From Candidatus Dadabacteria bacterium (GTDB lineage: Bacteria > Desulfobacterota_D > UBA1144 > Nemesobacterales > Nemesobacteraceae), in the NCBI GenBank assembly GCA_951812735.1, contig OX638332.1, positions 1,124,732 through 1,188,731 of the forward strand: DNA of 64,000 nucleotides, read 5' to 3'. A program made the translations under genes and the position numbers. The notes under the pieces were generated by a model, which was given only the letters and a program-made list of their open reading frames with translations, did no database searches and had not been told where the DNA came from. Positions 45,386 through 53,690 of this stretch are shown here, piece after piece (the first letter of the stretch is position 1; every line of letters begins with the position of its first letter).

Positions 45386-45731
45386 CCCCCTCTCCCCGCA
45401 CGGAAATCTCCTCGAGTATTTCGCCGGTTATGTCTCGCCCCCCTCCCAGGACCGATTTTGAGTCAAGCACCAGGTACCCCCGCTCCTCGTACTTGACGAG
45501 AACCTCCCCGAAGCGTATGAAAAACCGCCCGACCCGCTCTTCGGCTTCCTCCCGGGACAACTCCCCCCGAAGCACCCTCGAGAATATCCTTTTCTTCTCC
45601 TCGGAGATCACCGTCTCAAGGTCTATGAAAATCACTTTCTCCTCCCCTTTATCCGTAGCGCATGAGAGAATCGCAAGCGGGAGCGGAACCAGAAAAACCG
45701 CCAGCAGAACGCAAACCCTGATTTTTCTCAC
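45378..45731 (-). CDS. trbI: TrbI, F-type
   Basis: A 117-residue protein with one N-terminal helix, possibly a lipoprotein (AILSCATDKG). The TrbI_Ftype domain is EKVIFIDLETVISE, a helix pair, and YLVLDSKSVLGGGRDITGEIL. In F it influences pilus retraction. It overlaps traC by 4 bases and the peptidase gene by 8. Confidence 0.85.
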   Translation of the reverse strand: MRKIRVCVLLAVFLVPLPLAILSCATDKGEEKVIFIDLETVISEEKKRIFSRVLRGELSREEAEERVGRFFIRFGEVLVKYEERGYLVLDSKSVLGGGRDITGEILEEISVRGEGDE

Positions 45732-48157
45732 CTTTTCCCCCTAGAGGTCTCGACGCATCGCTCTATCGCCTCGTGCACTTCTAGGCCCTCCGAGATAAAG
45801 CCGTTAAGAAGGGAGACGTCGTCGGGATTCGTGGTATATGTCCAGTAGGAAAAAGGATCTACCACCAGTCGCCCGAGGCCCATCCCGCGCTCGCTGTTGT
45901 ATATGAACACCTCTGAGAACTCCCCGGGGCGCGTGGAAAGCGTAGAGACAAGCTCCCCGAAGTAGTCCCCCAGAAGAAGTTTTCCTCCCTTTTTTATCTC
46001 CTCTACGCTCTCACCCTTCTGGCGTAGCATGAACATCCAGGCCGAATTCTCAAGCACCGATTCCCCGAGGTCTCCCGCCCTGTAGAAATCAAGCAGGCTC
46101 TGGGTGACGGAGACAAAGGCGCCGTTGTACTTTCTCGCCCTTCGGTATCCGTGCGCTATGAACTCGCCCGAGAATCCCCCGCCGAGAAGATCCCACGCCT
46201 CGTCTATTATCGCTAGCTTTCGCCGCTCCCTGCTCCCGAGATACATTTCCCTTTCTATGTGCCAGATGATCATGAGCACCACCACGGTCTGAAGCTCTGG
46301 CTTTGCCTTAAGCTCCTCTAGCTCAAGCACGCTGAGGTCGTTCTCAAAGGAGAGGTTAGATGGTCCCTCGAAAAACCGCCCGTACTGCCCGCGGGAGGAG
46401 TAGGCGTAGAGCATGTGCGCGAGGTCTTCTGACCTGCGGTGCGGATCTGAGATACCCGAGAGCGTTTCCACAACGTCGTCTATGCGCGCCTCGGGGCCGC
46501 GTTTTTCCCAGGCTCCCTTAATCGCCTCCTCAAGAAGCGATTTCCCGAGGTCGCCTATTTTCTCAGAAGGAGAAGCCATCTGGGCGAAAAGGGGCTTTAG
46601 CAGTTCCATGTCTTCGTCTATGTCTGTCACGCGGGAGAAGGGGTTAAGCGAGATTCCGCTTTTCTCATCGAACACCACGAACTCCCCGCCCACAAGGCCG
46701 CAGAGTTTTTCGTAGGAGCGGCCGATGTCTATTACGAACACCCTCGCTCCTTCCCCCAGATACCCGGTGATCATGTCCGAGGTGAGAAAGGACTTTCCGG
46801 AGCCCGACTGGGCGAACACCGCGCAGTTATAGTTGGAGGCCGAACTGAAAAGATCAAGCTTCATTACCTGTCCCCTCCTCGATATGAAGGTAAGCGGCCC
46901 GGAACCCGTACCCTTCCAGTCTGACATCACGGGAAGGATGGAGGCGCCAGCCGAGGTCTGCATGGTTGAGTTTCGGCGGAGAAGACGGGTAAGGGCGGAA
47001 TCTGCGCCGAGCGGAAGGCTTTCAAGGAAAAGGGGAAGCAGTATGTATTTCTCCTCGCGAAGATCGAAGTTCCGGGCTCTCCATATTCCCGTCACCATCT
47101 CCTTTACCCTCTCTGCTTCCTCGCCGCTTCGGGTCTTAAGAAAAAGGCTGAGCGACCCCATGACCAGACCCTCATCCTCAAGGGCGTTCACCAGGAAATC
47201 GAAATTCTCCGCCTTTTTCCTCAGCCTCGGTATGAATCTCGTTACGAGCCCGAAACTCTGCTGCTTTACCATGACGGCCTTTGCCCTAACTTCCGAGGCT
47301 TTTTTTCTCTCCGGGATCACGAACCCCGCCTGAAGGAAAAAGTACGCGGGCACCTGCGAGAGTCCCCGGATGGGGTCTCCCAGCAGCTCGTGGAACTCGT
47401 CAAGCGAGAAGTACTCGGGCATGGAGGCCGGGGAATATCCCCGCAAACGCGCGTCCCCGAGCGTTATCTCTCCCGCCCGCACCTCTATTGCCGTCTCGCG
47501 GTCTATTACCTGGTTTCTTATCTCCTCGCTCTGGTCGTAGGGGCCGGCGGGGCGCGCGAGATAGTAAGGGTCATCGTACCAGCGCGCATCGGGGTTGAGA
47601 GCCTCGCGAAGGATGAGGATGAGCTCCCCCGGGGGGAGATCCCGCGGGTAAAGCTGCGCGGAACTTAAAACGCCCGAGACATTGGCCCCGAACTTGCGGG
47701 CCTCTTCAGTATGTTTTTCCCATATGGATTCCGCAACTTTGTTTTTCCCGTAGCCAGGTGGAATCCTGACCGATACGAGAAACCGGAAATCCCTTGCGGG
47801 AACCCCGACCCTCCCTCGCATCTCCCGTGTGTAAAGATGTTTTCTCTCGACGGCGATCTCCCGGCAGATCCTGTTTTTGGCCGTCCCTTCCTCGTTAAAA
47901 AACGGGGATATGAGCTCCGAGGCGAACACGTGGAATTTGACCGAGGTTCCCGGGGGAAGCACTCGGTCGCCGAGCATTCCGCCCAGTATCCTCCTTGTGT
48001 CCTCCCCGGCAAAAAGAAGCGGATTTATCTCCCATACGAAACCCAGGGACGCATCGGCAAGCACGTACATCCCGTCCTCCCAGGCCACGTAGGGAAGATA
48101 GTCGGAAAGCGAATCCCTCGCGGCAAGCTCCCGCAGGCGCTCCTTCGCCACGCCCAT
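45728..48157 (-). CDS. traC: TraC, VirB4-like T4SS ATPase
   Basis: An 809-residue ATPase. I chose ATG 48157, because its A overlaps the traV stop (TGATG); a longer frame upstream would sit inside traV. The N-terminal TraC_F_IV domain (YVAWEDGMYVLADASLGFVWEI) is followed by the P-loop GQSGSGKS-like AQSGSGKSFLT near residue 450, Walker B KLAIIDEAWDLL and the downstream VSVTQSLLDFY. It powers pilus assembly at the inner membrane. All ATPase motifs look intact. Confidence 0.94.
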   Translation of the reverse strand: MGVAKERLRELAARDSLSDYLPYVAWEDGMYVLADASLGFVWEINPLLFAGEDTRRILGGMLGDRVLPPGTSVKFHVFASELISPFFNEEGTAKNRICREIAVERKHLYTREMRGRVGVPARDFRFLVSVRIPPGYGKNKVAESIWEKHTEEARKFGANVSGVLSSAQLYPRDLPPGELILILREALNPDARWYDDPYYLARPAGPYDQSEEIRNQVIDRETAIEVRAGEITLGDARLRGYSPASMPEYFSLDEFHELLGDPIRGLSQVPAYFFLQAGFVIPERKKASEVRAKAVMVKQQSFGLVTRFIPRLRKKAENFDFLVNALEDEGLVMGSLSLFLKTRSGEEAERVKEMVTGIWRARNFDLREEKYILLPLFLESLPLGADSALTRLLRRNSTMQTSAGASILPVMSDWKGTGSGPLTFISRRGQVMKLDLFSSASNYNCAVFAQSGSGKSFLTSDMITGYLGEGARVFVIDIGRSYEKLCGLVGGEFVVFDEKSGISLNPFSRVTDIDEDMELLKPLFAQMASPSEKIGDLGKSLLEEAIKGAWEKRGPEARIDDVVETLSGISDPHRRSEDLAHMLYAYSSRGQYGRFFEGPSNLSFENDLSVLELEELKAKPELQTVVVLMIIWHIEREMYLGSRERRKLAIIDEAWDLLGGGFSGEFIAHGYRRARKYNGAFVSVTQSLLDFYRAGDLGESVLENSAWMFMLRQKGESVEEIKKGGKLLLGDYFGELVSTLSTRPGEFSEVFIYNSERGMGLGRLVVDPFSYWTYTTNPDDVSLLNGFISEGLEVHEAIERCVETSRGKR

Positions 48158-48642
48158 CAGGGAGCCCTCCCGGTTCCCCGAAGGCGGATGTTCCCCGGAT
48201 ACCCTCCCTCGGGTTCTCCGAGCGGAACGGTTCTCTCCCCGATCTTCCACCGTCCCTTGCCCGTGAGCACGTACACGTATTTTTCAGAATGAAAGACGCC
48301 CCGGGCATCCTGCCACGGGGCTATCCAGAGGCGTATAACGCGCGGGGGAATATAAACGGGCATCGTGTCCTCGACCCGTCTGGACTCCCCGTCTTCCCGC
48401 GTACTTTTTTCCGCGCGGAACCCCGCGCCCTTGGGAAACTTTTTCTTTGCCCGCGCGCTTTTTTTACTTTCCCGGGGTCTGCGGAGAGGATCCGATGCAC
48501 CCGAAGTCGTCTCGGCGTAGACCTCGGAGACGCTTTTGCACGAGTGGCCCGATTTAGCCGGACAGCCGTAGCGGGACGACCCGCCGGCGCATGCAGCCGC
48601 AAACAGGATGAAAAACAAAAAGAGCAGACAGGATTTCCTCAT
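48157..48642 (-). CDS. traV: TraV, outer-membrane lipoprotein of the T4SS
   Basis: A 161-residue lipoprotein with a signal ending at FAAACAGG (Cys18) and further cysteines in YGCPAKSGHSCKS. The C-terminal half contains VIRLWIAPWQDARGVFHSEKYVYV, the TraV/VirB7-like strand region. It forms the outer-membrane ring with TraK and TraB. It overlaps traB by 4 bases and traC by 1. Confidence 0.9.
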   Translation of the reverse strand: MRKSCLLFLFFILFAAACAGGSSRYGCPAKSGHSCKSVSEVYAETTSGASDPLRRPRESKKSARAKKKFPKGAGFRAEKSTREDGESRRVEDTMPVYIPPRVIRLWIAPWQDARGVFHSEKYVYVLTGKGRWKIGERTVPLGEPEGGYPGNIRLRGTGRAP

Positions 48643-49793
48643 CCCTTCTCCTGCCTCTCGCCGTAGGAGGTTTTCCTCGGGGCAAGTTCCGTTCCCTCGG
48701 TTATGATCACGTCGACGCGGCGCCCCGCGTCTATCTCTATTACCGGAAACACCTCTTCGGCAAGCTTGAGGTAGTACTCCGCGAGAAGCCTTCCCGCTTC
48801 CCCCGTTCCTCCCCCGATCCCCGTTTTAACAAGATCCCGAGAACTCTTATGGCTCACGGTAAACGTTCCGCCCGCGACAACCCCGGAGGTCGAGTTTGAG
48901 CTCTGGACGGCTTCGCCGAAACCGGAGGCAAATCCGGCCAGAATCCCGCGCGAGAGTATTTTCCCCTGTTTCGAAACGAGCCGACCCCGGATCCCCGTCT
49001 TTCCGTCCTCCCCGGCCACGTACCCTTTTATCCCGGTGTCTATCACGTCTCCCGAGCGAAGCACGCATGCTATTCTTTCAAGCCTCACGTACGCCCTTTC
49101 ACTTGCCAGCTGTCCGTAGCCTGCTCCCGTCACGTGGCAGCGGGCTATGTCCATCCGCCGCAGGCTTGGGAGGCGGGAAGTTTCCATAAGATGTATAAGC
49201 ACGGGATGGGGATTTCGCGAGGAGGCCGTTGCGGTGGGGGCGTCGAGGCCGCTTATGAGCACCCCGGGGATGAAACTTCCCGAGGGAATCCAGTTAAGAA
49301 GCGCCGGCTCTCCCGCGGGCCCCTCGGCCGGGCCGCCCCCGAGAGGGGAGAAAACCCGTATCGGGCTCTGCATTTTCGGGGGCTCGGGTGGCGCCGCCGC
49401 ACCCGGCCGGGGCGGGAAGGGAGGAAACTCCGCTCCGGGGGAGGATTCATCTCCGGGCAGTGGAGGCGGGTACGGATACGGTTCGGGAGGTTTCTCCTCA
49501 AGCGCTCCGAGCGCCGCAGAGACAGCTTCGAGTTCTTCTTTTATCTCTCTCTGTTCAGTCTCAATCATCCCGAGGCGCTTTTCCCCTTCTATGCGCCATT
49601 TCTCCCGGGCAAGGTCCACTCCCCGCAGGATTTTTATGCTTCCCTGCGGTTTCTTCTCCCCGAGGATTCCCTGCTCTTCTCCGCCGAGGAGGAAAAGAAC
49701 CAGAGCCGCAAGAGAAAGCCCTGCAAGAATCGCGGCTGCGGCAAGCGTCTGCCGTTTTCTTTCGGCGTAGATTTTCCGGATCCTTCCGATCAT
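48639..49793 (-). CDS. traB: TraB, VirB10-like channel protein
   Basis: A 384-residue protein. One inner-membrane helix (residues 16-36), a coiled coil (70-95), and a proline-rich periplasmic linker (97-140, PYPYPPPLPG) lead to the VirB10-like beta-barrel domain: PSGSFIPGVLISGLDAPTA, GYGQLASERAYVRLERIAC, GYVAGEDGKTGIRGRLVSKQG and the VIEIDAGRRVDVIITEG end. It bridges both membranes. It overlaps traK and traV by 4 bases each. Confidence 0.93.
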   Translation of the reverse strand: MIGRIRKIYAERKRQTLAAAAILAGLSLAALVLFLLGGEEQGILGEKKPQGSIKILRGVDLAREKWRIEGEKRLGMIETEQREIKEELEAVSAALGALEEKPPEPYPYPPPLPGDESSPGAEFPPFPPRPGAAAPPEPPKMQSPIRVFSPLGGGPAEGPAGEPALLNWIPSGSFIPGVLISGLDAPTATASSRNPHPVLIHLMETSRLPSLRRMDIARCHVTGAGYGQLASERAYVRLERIACVLRSGDVIDTGIKGYVAGEDGKTGIRGRLVSKQGKILSRGILAGFASGFGEAVQSSNSTSGVVAGGTFTVSHKSSRDLVKTGIGGGTGEAGRLLAEYYLKLAEEVFPVIEIDAGRRVDVIITEGTELAPRKTSYGERQEKG

Positions 49794-50500
49794 CGCCCCG
49801 GCTCCTTTTTCGTGACTACGAAGATTCGCGAGGATTCCCCCGGCAAAAGCTCGTCCCGCTCCATGCCCACGGCAACCGTTTGGGGATCAGAGAAGAACAT
49901 TCTCTCGGCGAGCGCGGCGCTTTGGGAACTGCCGTTTCTTACCACGTAGAGCGAGGCGAAAAAAGGGGGTGAGGCCGCTTGCCCGCGGCGCGCGAGGAAA
50001 AGGGAACCCGGGAGCTTCTGCTCCTTTTCCGAAATTCCCTCGGCGGGGGCGTTTTTCGAGGCGAGCGAGACCACGAGATCTGTTATGGCTTTTTCGTAGG
50101 GAAGGGCTTCTCTTCCCCCGGTTGTTTCCCTGCCCGGTTCAGGGGGCGGTTCATCTCCCGCCCTCATTATGACGGTCCGCGAGGGTGCGTCCTCCGGCAC
50201 AAGCAGCAGGGTGAGCCTTCTTTTTTCCGTCAGGATTATGAGTTCCGCCGGATCCTCCGCTCTCAATAGCGCGGAGCGGCCGATTATCTTTACGTCCATT
50301 AATTCGCTTGAGCTGAACGCATTTATTATGGTTTCGGGAAGCTCGATCCGGTTTGCGTCGGTGCGCGATATGCCAAGCGATATGGGCTCAGAATCACGGG
50401 TTTTCCCGAGGTCTATGGTGAGCGCGTTTACGGCTGTGGTAAAAATAAAAAACGCCGCGCCCGCAAGCGTAAGGACCCGCGAGGGGAAATCAGGGTTCAT
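49790..50500 (-). CDS. traK: TraK, secretin-like T4SS ring protein
   Basis: A 236-residue exported protein (signal to VNALTI). The VirB9-like N-terminal region reads ISLGISRTDANRIELPETIINAFSSSE-x-MDVKII, followed by ILTEKRRLTLLLVPEDAPSRTVIM, a Pro-rich linker and a C-terminal domain with LYVVRNGSSQ. It forms the outer-membrane ring with TraB and TraV. It overlaps traE by 11 bases and traB by 4. Confidence 0.9.
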   Translation of the reverse strand: MNPDFPSRVLTLAGAAFFIFTTAVNALTIDLGKTRDSEPISLGISRTDANRIELPETIINAFSSSELMDVKIIGRSALLRAEDPAELIILTEKRRLTLLLVPEDAPSRTVIMRAGDEPPPEPGRETTGGREALPYEKAITDLVVSLASKNAPAEGISEKEQKLPGSLFLARRGQAASPPFFASLYVVRNGSSQSAALAERMFFSDPQTVAVGMERDELLPGESSRIFVVTKKEPGR

Positions 50501-51080
50501 CTGAGTTTTGCGCTCCTTCGTCTTCTGTGAGTTCGGTTACGAGCGGGCGGTTGTTCGCCCCGAGTTCGAAACCGATCCTGTAGCTAACCTCCCTCTGGTC
50601 GGTCACCACGTTTCCGACCACCCTGGTGCGCTGCCCGCTAACCACAACGATCGCCCCTTCTTCCTCTACGGCAACGGTTTTCGGGAAAAACGCCTGGGCG
50701 ACACCGCTTGCTTTTATCTCCTTTGATTTTTCAAGCAGGAATCCCGATATGGGGTGATAGCTCTTTGGGTGCACGTAGAGAAGAAACTGCCTTACGTTAA
50801 AATCGACGGTCTCGGCGGTAAAGGACGCTATGAAAGGAAGGAGGCTAAGCGCCCACTGCTCGGTGTAGGTGAGAGAGGCTTTGCCCGTGGCGGCGATGGT
50901 GAAGTCCTTCTGCATGTACTCGGGCACGTGAACGTGGACGGTCGTGCGCTCGGAGAGCTTTTTCATGTGGCAGCCCTGGAGGGCGACCGTTATGCAAAGC
51001 GCCCCCACGGCGAAGCGGAGCAGTCCGTTTTCCCGGGCGAGGTTAAGCCATCTTTCGCGGAATGTGCGTATGAGCATCAC
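50490..51080 (-). CDS. traE: TraE, VirB5/VirB8-like T4SS protein
   Basis: A 196-residue protein with one N-terminal helix (FAVGALCITVALQG) and the TraE periplasmic fold: TIAATGKASLTYTEQWALSLLPFIASFTAETVDFNVRQFLLYVHP, then AQAFFPKTVAVEEEGAIVVVSGQRTRVVGN and YRIGFELGANNRPLV. It is an essential scaffold for pilus assembly. It overlaps traL by 4 bases. Confidence 0.91.
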   Translation of the reverse strand: MMLIRTFRERWLNLARENGLLRFAVGALCITVALQGCHMKKLSERTTVHVHVPEYMQKDFTIAATGKASLTYTEQWALSLLPFIASFTAETVDFNVRQFLLYVHPKSYHPISGFLLEKSKEIKASGVAQAFFPKTVAVEEEGAIVVVSGQRTRVVGNVVTDQREVSYRIGFELGANNRPLVTELTEDEGAQNSDEP

Positions 51081-51343
51081 TCAAAAAACCTCTCTTTATG
51101 GCTCTCGGGTCTCACGCCGGAGAGCCCGTACCAGTAGGCAAGGTGAAGGAGAAACGCGCTTCCCCGCCCTGATTTCAGGCGCTCAAGCAGCCAGGACAGG
51201 GCGAAACCCCCGAGCAGTCCTCCGAGCGCCTGGCCCCCTAGCGCCCCGATCACGAACGCGCCGCTGAAAACCGCCACCTCGTCGATTTCCCACCAGAATA
51301 TCTGCGGGGGGTCGTCTATGTATCTCGGGATTCTCGTTCTCAT
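51077..51343 (-). CDS. traL: TraL, VirB3-like protein
   Basis: An 88-residue membrane protein with the TraL signature MRTRIPRYIDDPPQIFWWEIDEV near the start, two hydrophobic helices (VAVFSGAFVIGALGGQALGGLLGGFAL), and a C-terminal AYWYGLSGVRPESHKERFFE. It is immediately adjacent to traA and overlaps traE by 4 bases. Confidence 0.93.
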   Translation of the reverse strand: MRTRIPRYIDDPPQIFWWEIDEVAVFSGAFVIGALGGQALGGLLGGFALSWLLERLKSGRGSAFLLHLAYWYGLSGVRPESHKERFFE

Positions 51344-51655
51344 CTAGAACGTTCCCGTGGCTATTCCCTCTATGAGCGACGGGCCGAGCGAGACCACGAG
51401 CGCCACGCCTATTCCAGTAAGTGCCGGGAAAAGCGTCTGGCGCATGATGGAAGCCCCGAGTCCTATTATGAACGTGCAGAGGGCCAGCAGCCTTCCAAGG
51501 TATCCCGTCGACCATCCCTTCACCTTGGTGTATATGCCTTGGAACTCGGTGCCGGTGGTTCCTCCAAGCGCGGTCTCCGGGTAAAAAAGCGCCAGCGCCA
51601 AAACGACCAAAAACGCTGCCGTGGCGGCGCGGGAAAAATTTCCGGATGTTTTCAT
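51344..51655 (-). CDS. traA: TraA, conjugative pilin precursor
   Basis: A 103-residue prepilin. It has a long signal (residues 1-31, to ETALGG) and a mature core of about 70 residues with two hydrophobic segments (LLALCTFIIGLGASI and LTGIGVALVVSLGPSLIEGIA), the usual pilin hairpin. AAAGGAGG lies a few bases before ATG 51655. The S26 peptidase encoded further along the operon suggests trimming and head-to-tail cyclisation, as for the R27 and gonococcal island pilins. Confidence 0.88.
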   Translation of the reverse strand: MKTSGNFSRAATAAFLVVLALALFYPETALGGTTGTEFQGIYTKVKGWSTGYLGRLLALCTFIIGLGASIMRQTLFPALTGIGVALVVSLGPSLIEGIATGTF

Positions 51656-51810
51656 CTTAGCCTGCCTCCTTTTAGTGGTTTTTGCGTACTGCGAAATTTC
51701 CTTGTCCGTTTGATTGCAAATGCGGTATATCTCCGCCTGTTTTTATTTTGTCATACAGATCCTGTCGCTAAGCCGCTTCGGGGGAACGGAAGTCCCCCTT
51801 CTCTCCCGTC

Positions 51811-52233
51811 CTAGGATGAGGACTGTTCAAGAGAATTTCCGCGTCTTTGCTCCTCCGGCCGCTTCCTTTCGCTCGGAAAATCAACGCCTCCCCACGCTTC
51901 CACCACGGCGTCGAAACCTTCCCTCGAAAGCGGTCTCTCGGGAAGCATCTCCGCCGAGAGCCCTATTATCATCTCGGCGGTTTCTTCCGTGTCGAACCCG
52001 ACTTCCTCCGCCTCCTGGCGGAGAAGGGAGTAGTGTTTTTCGGAGATGGCAACGGCCATTCCTCCATCCGGACCGTACTCCCTGCCGTTTGAGATCTGAT
52101 CCATCTCTATCAGCATCTCGAGATACTCTCCCGGCGGAAGATGTCTCTTCTTTGCCTCCAGTTCGAGTTTCTCGTACTGGGCCTTGTTGATAACCATCGT
52201 AACGTCACGTCTTTTTTCGGTCTCGTTTTTCAT
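51811..52233 (-). CDS. Unknown protein, possible transfer regulator
   Basis: A 140-residue charged protein from ATG 52233 behind GGAGGAG. It has two similar halves: MVINKAQYEKLELEAKKRHLPPGEYLEML and VAISEKHYSLLRQEAEEVGFDTEETAEMIIG. Each is a short strand followed by two helices, as in ribbon-helix-helix proteins. A tandem RHH DNA-binding protein controlling the tra promoter is the best guess, from its place between the HD-domain gene and traA. I do not recognise a named family. A longer frame upstream lacks a ribosome site. Confidence 0.65.
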   Translation of the reverse strand: MKNETEKRRDVTMVINKAQYEKLELEAKKRHLPPGEYLEMLIEMDQISNGREYGPDGGMAVAISEKHYSLLRQEAEEVGFDTEETAEMIIGLSAEMLPERPLSREGFDAVVEAWGGVDFPSERKRPEEQRRGNSLEQSSS

Positions 52234-52292
52234 TTGTACTCCTCCATTTGGTAGATTTTTTAAACGGACATATACCGCCCGGTTGAGTTTAT

Positions 52293-53690
52293 TTATTTTT
52301 TTCGCCCCCGCCCAAGACACAGTTCTATGGAAGTGATTTGGCGAAGCTCCGCGTTCTTTCTTTTCTCGAGTTCCGAAAGCGAGACCTCGAACGCCTCCGC
52401 GAAGACGGGTATCCAGAACCCGCCTTTTCTTACCTTCTTTCCCTCGTATTCGTAGTTCCAGAAGGTGGCGTAGTACCTGTCTCCTACCCCTTCGGCGACC
52501 CAGTTGCGGGATTTAAGGGAGTTTGTGACCAGAAGCTTGGCCCGAAGCTCCCCGGGACGGGATGAATCGAAAAACTTCATGTCCGCTATCTCTTCCCGCT
52601 CCATGTGCTCACGCACCCCGTCGAGAAGGTAGTGCGGGTCGACGTAGACGATCCCGTTTGTGGAGGAGATTGCACGGGCGAACGGTTTTTTCTCAAGCGT
52701 GGGTGCGTTTATCGCGGGTTCCACGTGGTTGTTAAGTATCCGGGGGATGTCGCGAAGCAGCCACCCGGGCGGCTCGGCGTCCGTCCCGTCAGAGGGTGCA
52801 GTAACCGTGCGGGGGTTTTTGCGGTTGCCCGAGAATTCCTCTTCCCGCGCCGCCGTGTCCGCCCTTTTGAGGTTCTCGAGGATGCTGTCGGGTTCGTTTA
52901 CGCTTCTGTGGTGGTTCCTTACGGCATCGACCACGGCGCGGAACTCAAGAGCGGCTTTCTCTCCTCCGCACTCCATTATCCACTTGTTAAGCATCCGGGC
53001 CGAGGCCGCCGCGTGGTTATCCTTTACGTAGCGGCCTTCCTCAGGGCGCAGGTGCTCCATCTTTCCGATATCATGGGCAAGGGCGGCAATAAGATGTTTT
53101 CCATAAAGTACTTTCTCCGTGTAGACCGCATCGTGCATTTCCCTCATGCGTCGCGCGACGCGAAGCGAATGATCGAGCAGGGTGACGCGCGAGAACCGCC
53201 TGGCCGTGGGCGAAAAGGCGCTTTTCCCGTCCCCCGAAACGACGCTTGAGCAGATTCCGTGTTCATCCAAAACGAGGAGAACCTTTTCTATTACCGGAAG
53301 TTCCCGGCGGCGCTCAAAAAGGCGGCGGTGAGGCTCTATTTCCTCTTCCCAGAAAACCCGGGTCTGGAGATGTCTGAATGCGGGTGCGGCCTCGGGCTCT
53401 GAGTCTGAAAGGACCGAAACCTCGGGATTGCTTCTAAGCCACAGGCTTTCTGCAAGGGTCCCTATGGTGGTGGGCTCCGCGCCGTTTTGCCCTTGCGCGG
53501 ATTGCCTTACCACGGCCGTTTTGAACTCTATTACCGCGGATCCGGCCTGTTTTTCCCTTCTGCCCCTGAGCGCAAGGGCGCAAAGGGCCGCGCCAAGCGA
53601 GAAGCAGAAAAGCGAAAAAACGGTGGCTGTCTCCCAGCTGATTGCCATTTGCGGCAGGTATTTCATCTTTGTTCTTTCTCTCCCCCTCAT
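52293..53690 (-). CDS. HD-domain protein in relaxase position (MOBH/TraI-like)
   Basis: A 465-residue protein from ATG 53690, whose A overlaps the traD stop (TGATG); ATG 53666 is an alternative with GGGGGAG upstream. It has an N-terminal transmembrane helix at about 22-42, then an HD metal-dependent domain with LLDHSLRVARRM (His174), AALAHDIGKMEH (His206-Asp207) and VRNHHRSVNE. The C-terminal 130 residues include SSTNGIVYVDPHYLLDGVREH. MOBH relaxases such as TraI of SXT and the gonococcal island carry an HD motif and lie next to traD. It is shorter than those, so it could be a relaxase or an accessory phosphohydrolase. Confidence 0.7.
   Translation of the reverse strand: MRGRERTKMKYLPQMAISWETATVFSLFCFSLGAALCALALRGRREKQAGSAVIEFKTAVVRQSAQGQNGAEPTTIGTLAESLWLRSNPEVSVLSDSEPEAAPAFRHLQTRVFWEEEIEPHRRLFERRRELPVIEKVLLVLDEHGICSSVVSGDGKSAFSPTARRFSRVTLLDHSLRVARRMREMHDAVYTEKVLYGKHLIAALAHDIGKMEHLRPEEGRYVKDNHAAASARMLNKWIMECGGEKAALEFRAVVDAVRNHHRSVNEPDSILENLKRADTAAREEEFSGNRKNPRTVTAPSDGTDAEPPGWLLRDIPRILNNHVEPAINAPTLEKKPFARAISSTNGIVYVDPHYLLDGVREHMEREEIADMKFFDSSRPGELRAKLLVTNSLKSRNWVAEGVGDRYYATFWNYEYEGKKVRKGGFWIPVFAEAFEVSLSELEKRKNAELRQITSIELCLGRGRKK

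Noticed and set aside
51778..51800. GGGGGA/TCCCCC hairpin upstream of traA as a terminator
   Set aside because: No T-run follows on either strand; it may be a leader structure, but I cannot support a function.
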